Assembly (NCBI RefSeq): GCF_001875665.1
Contig: NZ_MLAL01000014.1
Span: 22,727 to 86,726 of the forward strand
Source: Corynebacterium sp. NML130628
Lineage (GTDB): Bacteria; Actinomycetota; Actinomycetes; Mycobacteriales; Mycobacteriaceae
Direction: 5' to 3'
Length of the DNA: 64,000 nucleotides
This document shows, piece after piece, positions 8,578 to 19,311 of the stretch. Within the stretch, counting starts at the first letter, position 1. Every line of letters begins with the position of its first letter. Below the pieces are notes generated by a model. It made no database searches. It worked only from the letters and a program-made list of their open reading frames with translations, and was not told the DNA's origin. Position numbers and translations under genes: made by a program.

Positions 8578-9972
8578 TTAGCCTCGGTCAATTAGTCGTG
8601 TATTCGGCTTGGCTCCCACGAAGCACACCGCCACGACGACGAGTAGCATGCCGACGCCACCAACGATGAAGGCGCGCGCCGTCCCGTCGGAGGCACTGCC
8701 GGTGGCCTGTGTGCCCATAGTCATCGTGGCGATGAATACCGCGGTGCCCGCCGCTCCGCCGAGCTGTTGCAGCGTGTTGAGCGCCGCGGAGCCGTGGGCG
8801 TAGAGCTGCGACGGCAGCGAGGACAGCGACACTGTCATCAGTGGGGTCATGATCATGGACATCGCTACGTTGACCAGGATCAGCACGGCGACGAGCTGCC
8901 ACTGCGGGGTGTCGTCGGCGAGGATCATGACCAGGATCCACTGGGAGGCCAGCATCAGCACCGCGCCCGGGATGGTCAAGGGCCGGGGCCCGTACGCGTC
9001 GTAGCAGCGCCCCGCGATTGGGGACGCGATGCCTTGCGCGATGCCGCCGGGCAGCAGGATCAGGCCGGTGGCCACCGTGGAAATCCCCAGGCCGACCTGC
9101 ATGTAGACGGGCAGGATGTTCACGGTGCCCAGCAGGATGCCGAAGGCGATGAACACGCCCACCACGGAGAATGCGAAGTTGCGGTGGGTAAAGACGCTAA
9201 GGTCGAGCAGCGCGCGCCCGGTTGGCGCGAGGCGCAGCTGCCTGCAGACGAACAGCACGAGGAAGACCGCGCCGATCACCAGGGCCACAAGAGGGTTCCA
9301 GGATTCACCGGTGAGGAGAGAGGTGATCGTCGATAGGCCGTAGACAAGGCCACCGAACGCGAGTGCTGAAAGGAGCACCGAGAGAATGTCGAGTGGGGCG
9401 TCGTGACGCTCGCCGACGTTCGGGAGGGCGAACACCGCGAGTGCGACGGCGGCGGCCGGGATGGGCACCATCACCCAGAAAATGTGGTGCCAGGTAAACG
9501 CGCCGAGCACGAACCCGGCAAGCGTGGGCCCGAGTGCTGGTGCAACCGACATCACCACCGCGTTGAGCCCCATCACCGTGCCACGGCGCTGCGGGGCGAC
9601 CACGGTCACGGTCACCGTCATGAGCAGCGGCAACATCGCCGCCGTGCCAAGCGCCTGCACTACGCGCGCGGCGAGCAGCACCGCGAACGAGGGAGCGGTG
9701 GCCGCCATGACACAGCCGACGATAAACAACGCCATCGAGGCGAAGTAGACGGTGCGAGTGCTGAGGCGCTGGATGACGAAGCCGGAGGCCGGGATCGCCA
9801 CGGACATGGTGAGGAGGAAGCCGGTCATCAGCCACTGGGCTGTATCGGCGGGAACGCCGAAATCCTCCATGATGGCGGGCAGGGCAACGGCGACGGTGGT
9901 CTCGTTGAAGATCATCATCATCGCGGAAACCACCAGCACCCCAATGAGCAGTACTGGGTTCGTTGATTTCAT
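8578..9972 (-). CDS. MFS drug-exporter-like transporter (DHA2 / EmrB-QacA type)
   Basis: A 464-residue membrane protein with about 14 hydrophobic segments. The motif around residues 20-45 (NETTVAVALPAIMEDFGV, then QWLMTGFLLTMSV) is characteristic of 14-helix DHA2 proton-driven exporters. The motif-C-like segment GPTLAGFVLG (about 150) also supports an antiporter. The substrate is unknown. It is 25 bases upstream of lysS and downstream of the pseudokinase-like gene on the same strand. Confidence 0.88.
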   Translation of the reverse strand: MKSTNPVLLIGVLVVSAMMMIFNETTVAVALPAIMEDFGVPADTAQWLMTGFLLTMSVAIPASGFVIQRLSTRTVYFASMALFIVGCVMAATAPSFAVLLAARVVQALGTAAMLPLLMTVTVTVVAPQRRGTVMGLNAVVMSVAPALGPTLAGFVLGAFTWHHIFWVMVPIPAAAVALAVFALPNVGERHDAPLDILSVLLSALAFGGLVYGLSTITSLLTGESWNPLVALVIGAVFLVLFVCRQLRLAPTGRALLDLSVFTHRNFAFSVVGVFIAFGILLGTVNILPVYMQVGLGISTVATGLILLPGGIAQGIASPIAGRCYDAYGPRPLTIPGAVLMLASQWILVMILADDTPQWQLVAVLILVNVAMSMIMTPLMTVSLSSLPSQLYAHGSAALNTLQQLGGAAGTAVFIATMTMGTQATGSASDGTARAFIVGGVGMLLVVVAVCFVGAKPNTRLIDRG

Positions 9973-9984
9973 AGCCCGCTAAGG

Positions 9985-11271
9985 CTACTCCTCGTCGGCT
10001 GCTGGGGCACAGAGAGGCAGGTCGAGGCGCTGTGTTTCGGCGTCGTCGCCGTTGATGACCACCATGTATTCGCGCTCAGCGCGCGGGGTCAGCACGAAGG
10101 CTGGCGGGGTGGCGTCGGGAAGCTGGTAGTCGTAGATAAGGCACTCGCCGGAGCCCAGCACGACGGCTTCCTTCGGGTCCGGCAGGACGCGATCGAGCGC
10201 ATCAGAGGACACATATTTTGCGACGGAAACCCCCAACGTCTCATCCGAGCACCTAATCTTGCCTTCCTGGCCTTCGTCCGGTGTTGCGGACTCACAGATC
10301 AGGCCGTGCCAGCCCTTCTGCCCGGCCTTGTCAGACACGATGCCGGGGTAGGTCTCGGCAATCTCGGCTTCGACGCCGACCCATTCCTCGCCGCGGTGCT
10401 GCATCCAATACCAGATGCCGCCGGCAGCGATGAGCAGCAGCGCCACGATAGCAGCGATCCACGGCCAGAGCTTGAACTTCTTCTCATCCTCTGGGCGGAC
10501 GTACTCGCCAGTCGGCCCGTATGGGTAGGGCTGCGGTGGCTGGCGGTAGCCGTCGGTGGCTCCCGGCGCGACCGGGGATACCTCGGGCTCATCCAACGGT
10601 TCACCAGCGACGGCGTTGAGGTAGCCAACGCAGCCGGTAGCAGCCTTGGCGGCGTCCTCGTCGACGTCGAGTCCGGTCATGGAGTTAAACAGGTCGATGA
10701 AGCTAGCGACGTTCGCCGCGTGCTGCTCCTCAGTGTGCTCGGCGGCGGTGGCCGTCGGGCCGACCAGGGTGAGCTTGACGGGGACGCTGGACCACGCCGG
10801 CTGCACGAGCATCCGGGAGGCATCCACGGAGCGGGCGACGAACGCGCCGAGCCCCTGGGCGTCATAGTCGTCGATGGCTTCGGCCACGCCGATGAGCAGT
10901 TCGCGGGCCTCGGCGGGGGTGAACACGCCGCCGTCGGCGCGCTTGTCGGCGATGAGGCGGGCCAGCGAGGCACCGGTGGGGGCCTCACGAAGCACGTAGA
11001 GGTGGCCGTCGTCGGTGTAACCGGCGCTGCGCGGTTGGAACGCGCCCGGGTGGTTCGAAGCGGCAAGCGCCCGGTTCAGGCCTGCGATGTCGCGGCGTTG
11101 GTCTTCGGGCTGGGCGGCGTCGAAAAGCTCGACTTCGACCGCCTGTCCTGCATCATTGCTGGCGACGAAGAGCTGTGAGTCCTCGGTGCGTCCTGTGGCT
11201 TGGACTTGCTCGGGGGTGAAGTCCATGCCGAAGCGCTCGTTCAGGATTCCAGCAATCAGGTCTATAGGCAT
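9985..11271 (-). CDS. Membrane protein with kinase-like cytoplasmic domain
   Basis: A 428-residue protein not assigned to a named family. Residues 1-200 resemble the layout of a Ser/Thr kinase lobe: a QLFVASNDAG stretch, an acidic/basic helix, then YTDDGHLYVLREAPTGASLARLI. The HRD and DFG catalytic motifs are missing, so any kinase fold would be inactive. A Pro/Tyr-rich linker follows (about 235-260), then one membrane helix (about 268-290, WPWIAAIVALLLIAAGGIWYWM), and a C-terminal extracellular region of about 135 residues with four cysteines that could form disulfides. It lies between panC and the MFS gene. Function unknown; the pseudokinase idea is inference. Confidence 0.7.
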   Translation of the reverse strand: MPIDLIAGILNERFGMDFTPEQVQATGRTEDSQLFVASNDAGQAVEVELFDAAQPEDQRRDIAGLNRALAASNHPGAFQPRSAGYTDDGHLYVLREAPTGASLARLIADKRADGGVFTPAEARELLIGVAEAIDDYDAQGLGAFVARSVDASRMLVQPAWSSVPVKLTLVGPTATAAEHTEEQHAANVASFIDLFNSMTGLDVDEDAAKAATGCVGYLNAVAGEPLDEPEVSPVAPGATDGYRQPPQPYPYGPTGEYVRPEDEKKFKLWPWIAAIVALLLIAAGGIWYWMQHRGEEWVGVEAEIAETYPGIVSDKAGQKGWHGLICESATPDEGQEGKIRCSDETLGVSVAKYVSSDALDRVLPDPKEAVVLGSGECLIYDYQLPDATPPAFVLTPRAEREYMVVINGDDAETQRLDLPLCAPAADEE

Positions 11272-11315
11272 GCCAAAGAGTGTAGCGAATAACTCGCCGT
11301 TCCTCCGTATCAGTC

Positions 11316-12122
11316 CTAGTCCTCGATGTGTTTGAACCCGATGCCGAGCGGCAGGCCAACGTTGTCGTGGAGGCGCACCGTGCCGCCGTCTGCGGCGGGC
11401 AGGTCGATCGCGGCGAGCAGGCGGGCGTCGCCGTGGGCGGGGGCCTCGCGCATGGCTAGGTCGCGCACGGCAAGGTAAGCGGGCGCAACCCCTGCGGCCT
11501 CGAGCACGCCACGCGTGGTGTCCAGGACCGTTTCGGCGCCGTGCTCAGCGGCGTGAGCCCCGGCGGTCAGGGCCGCGGACAGCGCGAGCGCCTGGTCGTG
11601 GGCGTCTTCGGCGACGCGTTCATTGCGAAGCGAGAGCGCCAGCCCGTCCGACATGCGCACGGTGGGCACGCTGTGCAGCTTCACCTCCATGCGCAGGCCA
11701 GCCACGGCCAGTTGCGTGGCGACGAGCAGCTCGAAGTCCTTCTCCCCCATCACCAGGTCGGTGGCATGGGTGGCGTTGAGCACCGCGAGGATGCGGGCGA
11801 CGTCGCGCGCTATGGCGTCGGCATCGTCAAGGTGGTCCATGCCGGTGTTCACGCTCACGGCGGTGCGCAGCTCGCCGTGGAAGACCACGTCGACGCCCTC
11901 GTTGCGGAAGGTCTCGGGTACCTCCTCGCCGGAGTAGGTGACGAACACGTACGCGCCGAGCAGCGACTTCGCCGCCCGGATCAGTTCGATATGCCCGGCG
12001 TGGACATCCGCGCCGAGCGGCACGACCGCGATCGTCTTGCCGATCTTGCGGAATGCACGCCCGTAGGTGGCCAGCAGCTGCTCATCACGCACGACAACTG
12101 CGTTGCCAGGTTCAAAGGTCAC
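11316..12122 (-). CDS. panC: Pantothenate synthetase
   Basis: Condenses pantoate and beta-alanine with ATP to make pantothenate, the coenzyme A precursor. The 268-residue protein carries the nucleotidyl-transferase HxGH motif as HAGH near residue 33 and the GEKDFELL segment near 125, and LSLRN stands where SSRN is usual. The GTG start at 12122 overlaps the TGA of the preceding DUF2520 gene (GTGA), and an in-frame extension upstream has no homologous character. The DUF2520-panC order is the same as in mycobacteria. panB and panD are not in the window. Confidence 0.93.
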   Translation of the reverse strand: MTFEPGNAVVVRDEQLLATYGRAFRKIGKTIAVVPLGADVHAGHIELIRAAKSLLGAYVFVTYSGEEVPETFRNEGVDVVFHGELRTAVSVNTGMDHLDDADAIARDVARILAVLNATHATDLVMGEKDFELLVATQLAVAGLRMEVKLHSVPTVRMSDGLALSLRNERVAEDAHDQALALSAALTAGAHAAEHGAETVLDTTRGVLEAAGVAPAYLAVRDLAMREAPAHGDARLLAAIDLPAADGGTVRLHDNVGLPLGIGFKHIED

Positions 12123-12754
12123 AGGTCTTCCTCTCGTTGCTGCGCCGCGCGGCGCTCCAATGCTTCTACTAATCGGCGCACCCCTTCTCCCCCAACCGGT
12201 GCCCGGTCGAGCGGGCGCAGCGGCGGCAGTTCGGCGCCGTCGAAGGCGTCGGCGACCGCCTCGAAGTTGGGGTTCGCCTGCCGCAGCAGGCTCAGCGCAT
12301 CTTCTTTGACGACGCGCTGCAGGGCGCGCAGGTGCTGGGCGGTGGCCACCAGGGGGCGGTCGGCGTCGCTGACCGGCATCGTGAGTTGCCCGAGCTCCCC
12401 GAGCAGCAGCGCGATCACGGTATCCCCCAGCTCGTCGGCCGCGGAGGTGACCCACACATTGTCCACGATGTTGTGCGCGCACATGACGACGGCCCCCGCG
12501 ACCTCGACCTCGTCGAGGAGCTGGGCGCCGTGGTCCAGGTTGGTGTGCCAGAACATCTGCTTCGGCCGCACGAACGGCGCGCACTCGGCGGCGGCGCGCT
12601 CGATGAGGTCAGCGGGGCCTTCGATGAGTACCAGGTCGGCGGGGGCGATGTCCGCGGCCGTGCGCGGGTACGTCACGTGGTGCCCGGCGCGCGCAAGTTG
12701 TTCGCTGAGCGCGCTGGGGCCACGCCAGGCGGCGACGGTGAGCGTTGGACTCAT
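12119..12754 (-). CDS. Rossmann-like/DUF2520 protein, possible ketopantoate reductase relative
   Basis: A 211-residue protein. The N-terminus (LTVAAWRGPSALSEQLARAGHHVTY) suggests a nucleotide-binding Rossmann segment. A helical region follows with FWHTNLDHGAQLLDE and VVMCAHNIVDNVWVTSAADELGDT. Genes of this family sit directly upstream of panC in mycobacteria and corynebacteria and are proposed to act in pantothenate synthesis. It is shorter than typical members (about 300 residues). It overlaps both neighbours by 4 bases (ATGA and GTGA), which implies translational coupling. Confidence 0.75.
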   Translation of the reverse strand: MSPTLTVAAWRGPSALSEQLARAGHHVTYPRTAADIAPADLVLIEGPADLIERAAAECAPFVRPKQMFWHTNLDHGAQLLDEVEVAGAVVMCAHNIVDNVWVTSAADELGDTVIALLLGELGQLTMPVSDADRPLVATAQHLRALQRVVKEDALSLLRQANPNFEAVADAFDGAELPPLRPLDRAPVGGEGVRRLVEALERRAAQQREEDL

Positions 12755-13578
12755 TTGTTACGACGTGCCAAGAGCTCGGCGACGGACACTGCATTCTCGC
12801 CAGCCGCGTCGCGGCGGCGACGTCCCCCGGCGCGCGGTTCCGGCTCGGGTGGGGTCTCGACGGCCGCGATGACTTCGGTGGGCTGCTCGTGGCGGCCGTA
12901 CTCAGGCTCAGGAGCTGGTGTTGGCTCAGGAGCTGGCTCCGGTTCTGGGTCGGGCGCAGGAGCCGGTTCCGGCTCAGGCTCAGGGGCCGGCTCGGGTACA
13001 GGTTCCGGTGCGGGCTTCTGCGACTCCTGGGCTTCCTGCTTCGCCTGGTGCTCGCTAATCAGCGCCGTGAGCGGGTTCTGGGTCTCCCGGGTTGGTTGGC
13101 TACCGATGCGGCCGGCGATCGCGTCGGAGGACGGCGCCCCAGCAGGACGGTCGTCGGACGGCTCGTAGGCCGGCTGGGTGAAAGATTCGATCTCCTGGAT
13201 GCGGCGCGCCGCGGCGTGCACGGCGGCGGGCTCGTACTCGAAGACGTGACCGCTCATCTCCTCGATCGTGGAGCGCAAAGAACGCAGCTCCTCCTGGATA
13301 TCACGCAGCAGTTCCTCGGAGGGGGCGTCGACACCCGAAGGTGCGCCAGCGCGCGCGGCCTCGAGCTCTGCGGCGAACGTCTTCTCCCGCTCCTCCTGCA
13401 AGCGCGTGACCTCCTCGTTGTCGCGGCGCAGGCGGTAGATCACGATGAGGCCTGCGACGGCCGCCCACAACGCCAAAATCAACGAAAGCTTGAGTATGTT
13501 CGCGGAGTTGGTAAACAACATCACCACTGTGCCTGCAAGCGCAGCCACAAATGGAACAATCACCCAAGTATTTTTCAT
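12751..13578 (-). CDS. DUF6779-like membrane protein with Pro/Glu-rich tail
   Basis: A 275-residue protein. Two membrane helices at residues 4-23 and 30-50 are followed by a coiled-coil region (about 55-130, many Glu/Arg) and a long Pro/Glu tail with repeats of PEPEPAPxP (about 190-250). ATG 13578 is chosen because it begins the first hydrophobic helix. The equivalent position in M. tuberculosis holds a conserved membrane protein. Function is unknown; the coiled coil and acidic tail suggest a cytoplasmic scaffold or partner-binding role, which is inference. Confidence 0.75.
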   Translation of the reverse strand: MKNTWVIVPFVAALAGTVVMLFTNSANILKLSLILALWAAVAGLIVIYRLRRDNEEVTRLQEEREKTFAAELEAARAGAPSGVDAPSEELLRDIQEELRSLRSTIEEMSGHVFEYEPAAVHAAARRIQEIESFTQPAYEPSDDRPAGAPSSDAIAGRIGSQPTRETQNPLTALISEHQAKQEAQESQKPAPEPVPEPAPEPEPEPAPAPDPEPEPAPEPTPAPEPEYGRHEQPTEVIAAVETPPEPEPRAGGRRRRDAAGENAVSVAELLARRNK

Positions 13579-13588
13579 GCCCACTACC

Positions 13589-14056
13589 TTAGCTAACCTG
13601 TTCTCCACTTGAGGGTGGCGACACCTCACACACCCGTTCCAGCACCACACCGGCCACCGCCAGCGTGATGCCGCCTAACGCGCCGGACACCAAGGGCGGC
13701 ACATCCTGCGACGCCGCCGCCAGTATGTGCAACCGCGGAAGCACGAAGAGCAGGCACCCCGCGTACAGCCCGCCGCTGACCGCTCCTGCCCACGTGCAGG
13801 CCTTGCCAAACAGCATGAAGTTCGCCGCCATCATCGGGTTGAGTTGGCTGCGGTCCAACCCAACCTTGCCCTCCTCGCGGCGCTTGCGCACCATGAACGC
13901 AACGTAAAAGCAGACCGCGGCCACGATCCAAAGGCTGAGCGGCACCACCATGTTCAGCGACTCAAGCAGGCCGAACAGGCGGCGCACAACGATGAACGCC
14001 GCGGCGGTACAAAACCCGAACGCGGCGACAACCCCGGCCAGCGGTGTTCGTTTCAC
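13589..14056 (-). CDS. DUF3180 membrane protein
   Basis: A 155-residue protein with four hydrophobic segments (about residues 8-28, 37-56, 80-105 and 120-143). The hydrophobicity pattern, with NPMMAANFMLFGKACTWAGAVSGG in the middle, fits the DUF3180 family found directly after folK in Actinobacteria. The GTG start overlaps the folK stop as GTGA. No biochemical role is established for the family; its constant place in the folate operon suggests a linked function or simple co-expression. Confidence 0.82.
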   Translation of the reverse strand: MKRTPLAGVVAAFGFCTAAAFIVVRRLFGLLESLNMVVPLSLWIVAAVCFYVAFMVRKRREEGKVGLDRSQLNPMMAANFMLFGKACTWAGAVSGGLYAGCLLFVLPRLHILAAASQDVPPLVSGALGGITLAVAGVVLERVCEVSPPSSGEQVS

Positions 14057-14514
14057 AGCTTGCGAACCCCCTGCGGTTCAAGCTTCGCGAGCCATTCACG
14101 CACCGGGCGGCCTCGCAAGCAGGCCCCCGGGTCGATCTCCAGCCACGGAACCAGCACGAACTCGCGCAAGTGCGCACGAGGGTGCGGTACCGTCAGCTCA
14201 ATGTCGTCGATCTCGTAGCCCTCAATGTCGATGATGTCCACGTCCAACGTCCGCGGCCCCCAGCGCACGTCGCGGGTGCGGTTCGCCTCCTGCTCAAGGC
14301 GCTGGCACCGGGCAAGGAGGCTGTAAGGGGTGTCGAGGGGGGGGTCGATAAGAAAGCTCTGGTTGTAAAAGTCCGGCTGCTCCACCCCTCCCCAGGGCTT
14401 GGTGACGTAGATCGAGCTTGCCTCGAGGAGTTCCGCGTCAAACTCCTCGGCAACCGAAGCAAGGTGGGCGCGCGAATCCTCCATGTTCGAACCCGCCGAA
14501 ATCATCGCATACAT
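14053..14514 (-). CDS. folK: 2-amino-4-hydroxy-6-hydroxymethyldihydropteridine pyrophosphokinase
   Basis: Transfers pyrophosphate from ATP to hydroxymethyl-dihydropterin, the step before dihydropteroate synthase. The 153-residue protein shows SAGSNM at the start, KPWGGVEQPDFYNQ near residue 40 and the family signature RDVRWGPRTLDVDII near 83, followed by PHPRAHLREFVLVP. Its ATG overlaps the folB stop as TGATG. The coding strand contains a run of eight C within IDPPLDT. Sits in the conserved folE-folP-folB-folK order. Confidence 0.95.
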   Translation of the reverse strand: MYAMISAGSNMEDSRAHLASVAEEFDAELLEASSIYVTKPWGGVEQPDFYNQSFLIDPPLDTPYSLLARCQRLEQEANRTRDVRWGPRTLDVDIIDIEGYEIDDIELTVPHPRAHLREFVLVPWLEIDPGACLRGRPVREWLAKLEPQGVRKL

Positions 14515-14894
14515 CAGCGGGCCCCCATTCGTTTGCGGGAACGACGCGCCACCACGGCAACGTCCTCGAAGGGCAGCGGGATCGGCGCGTGCGGCTTATG
14601 CAGCGTGACCTCGACCGCGTGCAGGATGCCGAAACGCTCCATGGCGGCCTCGGCGATCTCGGTCGCCACCGTCTCGATGAGCTGACGCGGCGTGCCCGAT
14701 GCGATATCGCTTGCCAGCTGGGCCAGCTCCGCGTAGTTCATCGTCTGGGTCAGGTCGTCAGAAGCGGCGGCACCGGCGAAGTCGAGCCAGCAGGTGATGT
14801 CCAGCAGGAAGCGCTGCCCGTGCTCGCGCTCGTGCGGCAATACGCCGTGGTGCGCGTAGACGGACAGGCCTTTGAGTTCAATGCGGTCAGCCAA
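14514..14894 (-). CDS. folB: Dihydroneopterin aldolase
   Basis: Cleaves dihydroneopterin to hydroxymethyl-dihydropterin and glycolaldehyde. The 126-residue protein has the family opening RIELKGLSVYAHHGVLPHEREHGQRF and the C-terminal LHKPHAPIPLPFEDVAV motif with the conserved KPxAPI. The start codon is TTG at 14894, inside the last codons of folP (8-base overlap), so translation is probably coupled to folP. Length is normal. Confidence 0.94.
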   Translation of the reverse strand: MADRIELKGLSVYAHHGVLPHEREHGQRFLLDITCWLDFAGAAASDDLTQTMNYAELAQLASDIASGTPRQLIETVATEIAEAAMERFGILHAVEVTLHKPHAPIPLPFEDVAVVARRSRKRMGAR

Positions 14895-15747
14895 GGTTTC
14901 CCGCCTTCCACGCGGCGGCCACGTCCACGGCGTCGCGCGACACGGCCACCTCGTGCACGCGCACGCACCAGGCGCCCGCCTGGGCGCACAGGGCGGTCAC
15001 GGCGGCGGTGGCTGGGTCCGCATCGACAGGCCCGTGCTCGAGGCCCCGGGCGGCGCGCACCCCCGTGAGGAAGCGCTTGCGGCTGGCCCCCACCAGCAGC
15101 GGGTAGCCGCAGTTCATGAGCGCGGGCAGGGCCTGGAGCAGCTGCCAGTTCTCCTGCGGCGTCTTGGCGAAGCCGAGGCCCGGGTCCAACGTGATCTGCT
15201 CCGGGCGCACCCCGGCCGCCGTAGCGTTGGCGACCAGCTCCTCGAACACGCCGAGCACGTCTGCGACCACGTCCCCGCCGTGGTCGGCGGCGCCGGAAGC
15301 GTTCACGAACTGCTGGGCGCGCCAGTGCATCAGGCACACCGGCAGGTCCGTGCGCGCCATCGTGGCGTACATGCCGGGGTCCGCGAGACCGCCGGAGACG
15401 TCGTTGATGAGGTCCACACCGGCCTCAGCGGCGATCTCGGCGGTGGCTGCGCGCATCGTGTCCACGGAGGTACGGATGCCGTCCTCGTGAAGGGCCCGGA
15501 TCACCGGGGCAACGCGCGCCGCTTCCACCTCGGCGGGCACACGCGTCGCGCCCGGCCTGGTCGACTCCGCCCCAACGTCGATGATGTCCGCGCCCAGGCG
15601 GACCAAGTCGTGGGCGTGCGCGAGCGCGTCGTCAACTGCGAGCCACTTGCCGCCGTCCGAGAAGGAATCCTCCGTGACGTTGACGATCCCCATCACCGTC
15701 GTGCGCCCCGGCGCGGTGAGGTCCTGCACACTGACCTTGCTGACCAT
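14887..15747 (-). CDS. folP: Dihydropteroate synthase
   Basis: Joins hydroxymethyl-dihydropterin pyrophosphate with p-aminobenzoate; target of sulfonamides. The 286-residue barrel shows signature 1 (VMGIVNVTEDSFSDGG, about residue 17), signature 2 (DVGAESTRPGA, about 52), the DLINDVSGG loop (about 104) and the GASRKRFL motif (about 225). ATG at 15747 is chosen because the family starts just before that first signature and the ATG follows GGAGC. It begins two bases after the folE stop. Confidence 0.95.
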   Translation of the reverse strand: MVSKVSVQDLTAPGRTTVMGIVNVTEDSFSDGGKWLAVDDALAHAHDLVRLGADIIDVGAESTRPGATRVPAEVEAARVAPVIRALHEDGIRTSVDTMRAATAEIAAEAGVDLINDVSGGLADPGMYATMARTDLPVCLMHWRAQQFVNASGAADHGGDVVADVLGVFEELVANATAAGVRPEQITLDPGLGFAKTPQENWQLLQALPALMNCGYPLLVGASRKRFLTGVRAARGLEHGPVDADPATAAVTALCAQAGAWCVRVHEVAVSRDAVDVAAAWKAGNLG

Positions 15748-15749
15748 GC

Positions 15750-16311
15750 CTAGCTCCTTATCAGGCTTAGCACCTCGGCGCGCGAGGCGGCGTTGTTCTG
15801 GAAGCCGCCGCGCACCGCGGAGGTCGTCGTCACGGCGCCCGGCTTGCGGATGCCCCGCATCGCCATGCACAGGTGCTCACACTCCAGCACCACAATCACG
15901 GCGGAAGCCCCCAGCTTATCGACGATCGCGTCCGCAATCTGCGCCGTCAACCGCTCCTGCACCTGTGGCCGCTTCGCGTACAAATCGGCCAGGCGGGCGA
16001 GCTTCGACAGCCCAGTCACCTTGCCCTCCTTGCCCGGGATGTAGCCGACGTGCGCCTTGCCAAAGAACGGCACGAGGTGGTGCTCGCACGTGGAGTACAC
16101 CGGGATGTCGCGCACCAGCACGAGCTCCCGGTAGTCCTCCGCGAACGTCTTCTCGAGCACCTCGGTCGGGTCCTGGTGCAGCCCGGCGAACACTTCCTCG
16201 TACGCCTTCGCGACTCGCGCCGGGGTTTCCTTCAGCCCCTCGCGGTCTGGGTCTTCGCCGACGGCGATAAGCAGCTCACGCACCGCGGCTTCAGCGCGGG
16301 CGCGGTCGAAC

Positions 16312-16322
<11 letters not shown>
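15750..16322 (-). CDS. folE: GTP cyclohydrolase I
   Basis: Converts GTP to dihydroneopterin triphosphate, the first folate step. The 190-residue protein contains the zinc ligands in [10 protein letters not shown] (about residue 83) and [10 protein letters not shown] (about 154). [18 protein letters not shown] is the characteristic central segment. ATG at 16322 is used because the family begins close to [17 protein letters not shown]. The start lies 11 bases inside the end of ftsH, so the two genes are translationally linked. Confidence 0.96.
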
Positions 16323-18606
<2,284 letters not shown>

Positions 18607-18624
18607 ACAGCTCTTCTGTGTGTA

Positions 18625-19233
18625 TTAGATGTCCTCAGGCGCGTCGGAGTAGACGCGGGGGTGCAACGTGCCCACGTACGGCAGGTCGCGGTAGCGCTCG
18701 GCGTAGTCCAGGCCGTAGCCGATAACGAACTCGTTCGGGATGTCGAAGCCGACGTCGAGAAGTTCAATCTTGGCCTTCTGCACCTCAGGCTTGCGCAGCA
18801 GCGTGATCACCTCGAGGCTCCTCGGGTTGCGGCCCGACAGGTTCTTCAGCAGCCAGGACAGGGTCAGGCCGGAGTCGATAATGTCCTCGACCACGAGCAC
18901 GTCGCGGCCTTCGATCTCCTTGTCCAGGTCCTTCAGAATACGCACCACGCCCGAAGACGTGGTGGAGCTACCGTAGGAGGACACCGCCATGAACTCCATC
19001 TCGCACGGGATGGTGAGCTTGCGGGCGAAGTCCGTCAAGAAGAACACCGCGCCCTTGAGCACGCACACGAGCACCAGGTCCTGCTCGGCGTCGCGGTACT
19101 TCTCGGAGACCATGTCGGCCAGCTCTTGGATGCGCCGCTGCAGGTCTTCCTCAGGGATCAACACCGCCTCCACGTCGTCTCCGTAGCGGTGTGGCGCAAC
19201 GTTGAAATCCTTCTTGTCATACAGCTCGGTCAT
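18625..19233 (-). CDS. hpt: Hypoxanthine phosphoribosyltransferase
   Basis: Salvages hypoxanthine and guanine by adding phosphoribose from PRPP. The 202-residue protein has the PRPP loop [14 protein letters not shown] near residue 115 and the purine-side segment around [29 protein letters not shown] near the C-terminus. A GGGCACCCG leader precedes the ATG. The tilS-hpt-ftsH order is shared with other Corynebacteriales. Confidence 0.95.
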   Translation of the reverse strand: MTELYDKKDFNVAPHRYGDDVEAVLIPEEDLQRRIQELADMVSEKYRDAEQDLVLVCVLKGAVFFLTDFARKLTIPCEMEFMAVSSYGSSTTSSGVVRILKDLDKEIEGRDVLVVEDIIDSGLTLSWLLKNLSGRNPRSLEVITLLRKPEVQKAKIELLDVGFDIPNEFVIGYGLDYAERYRDLPYVGTLHPRVYSDAPEDI

Positions 19234-19311
19234 CGGGTGCCCTTTCTCAAGACCGTCTCGGTTGGCATCAGTTCATCATCTTGCCACTTTCACGCCACCT
19301 TGGACAACCAT

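Noticed and set aside
14337..14344. Run of eight G within folK
   Set aside because: It could slip, but the frame is intact, the gene is housekeeping and the run encodes a normal PP pair. No sign of contingency control.
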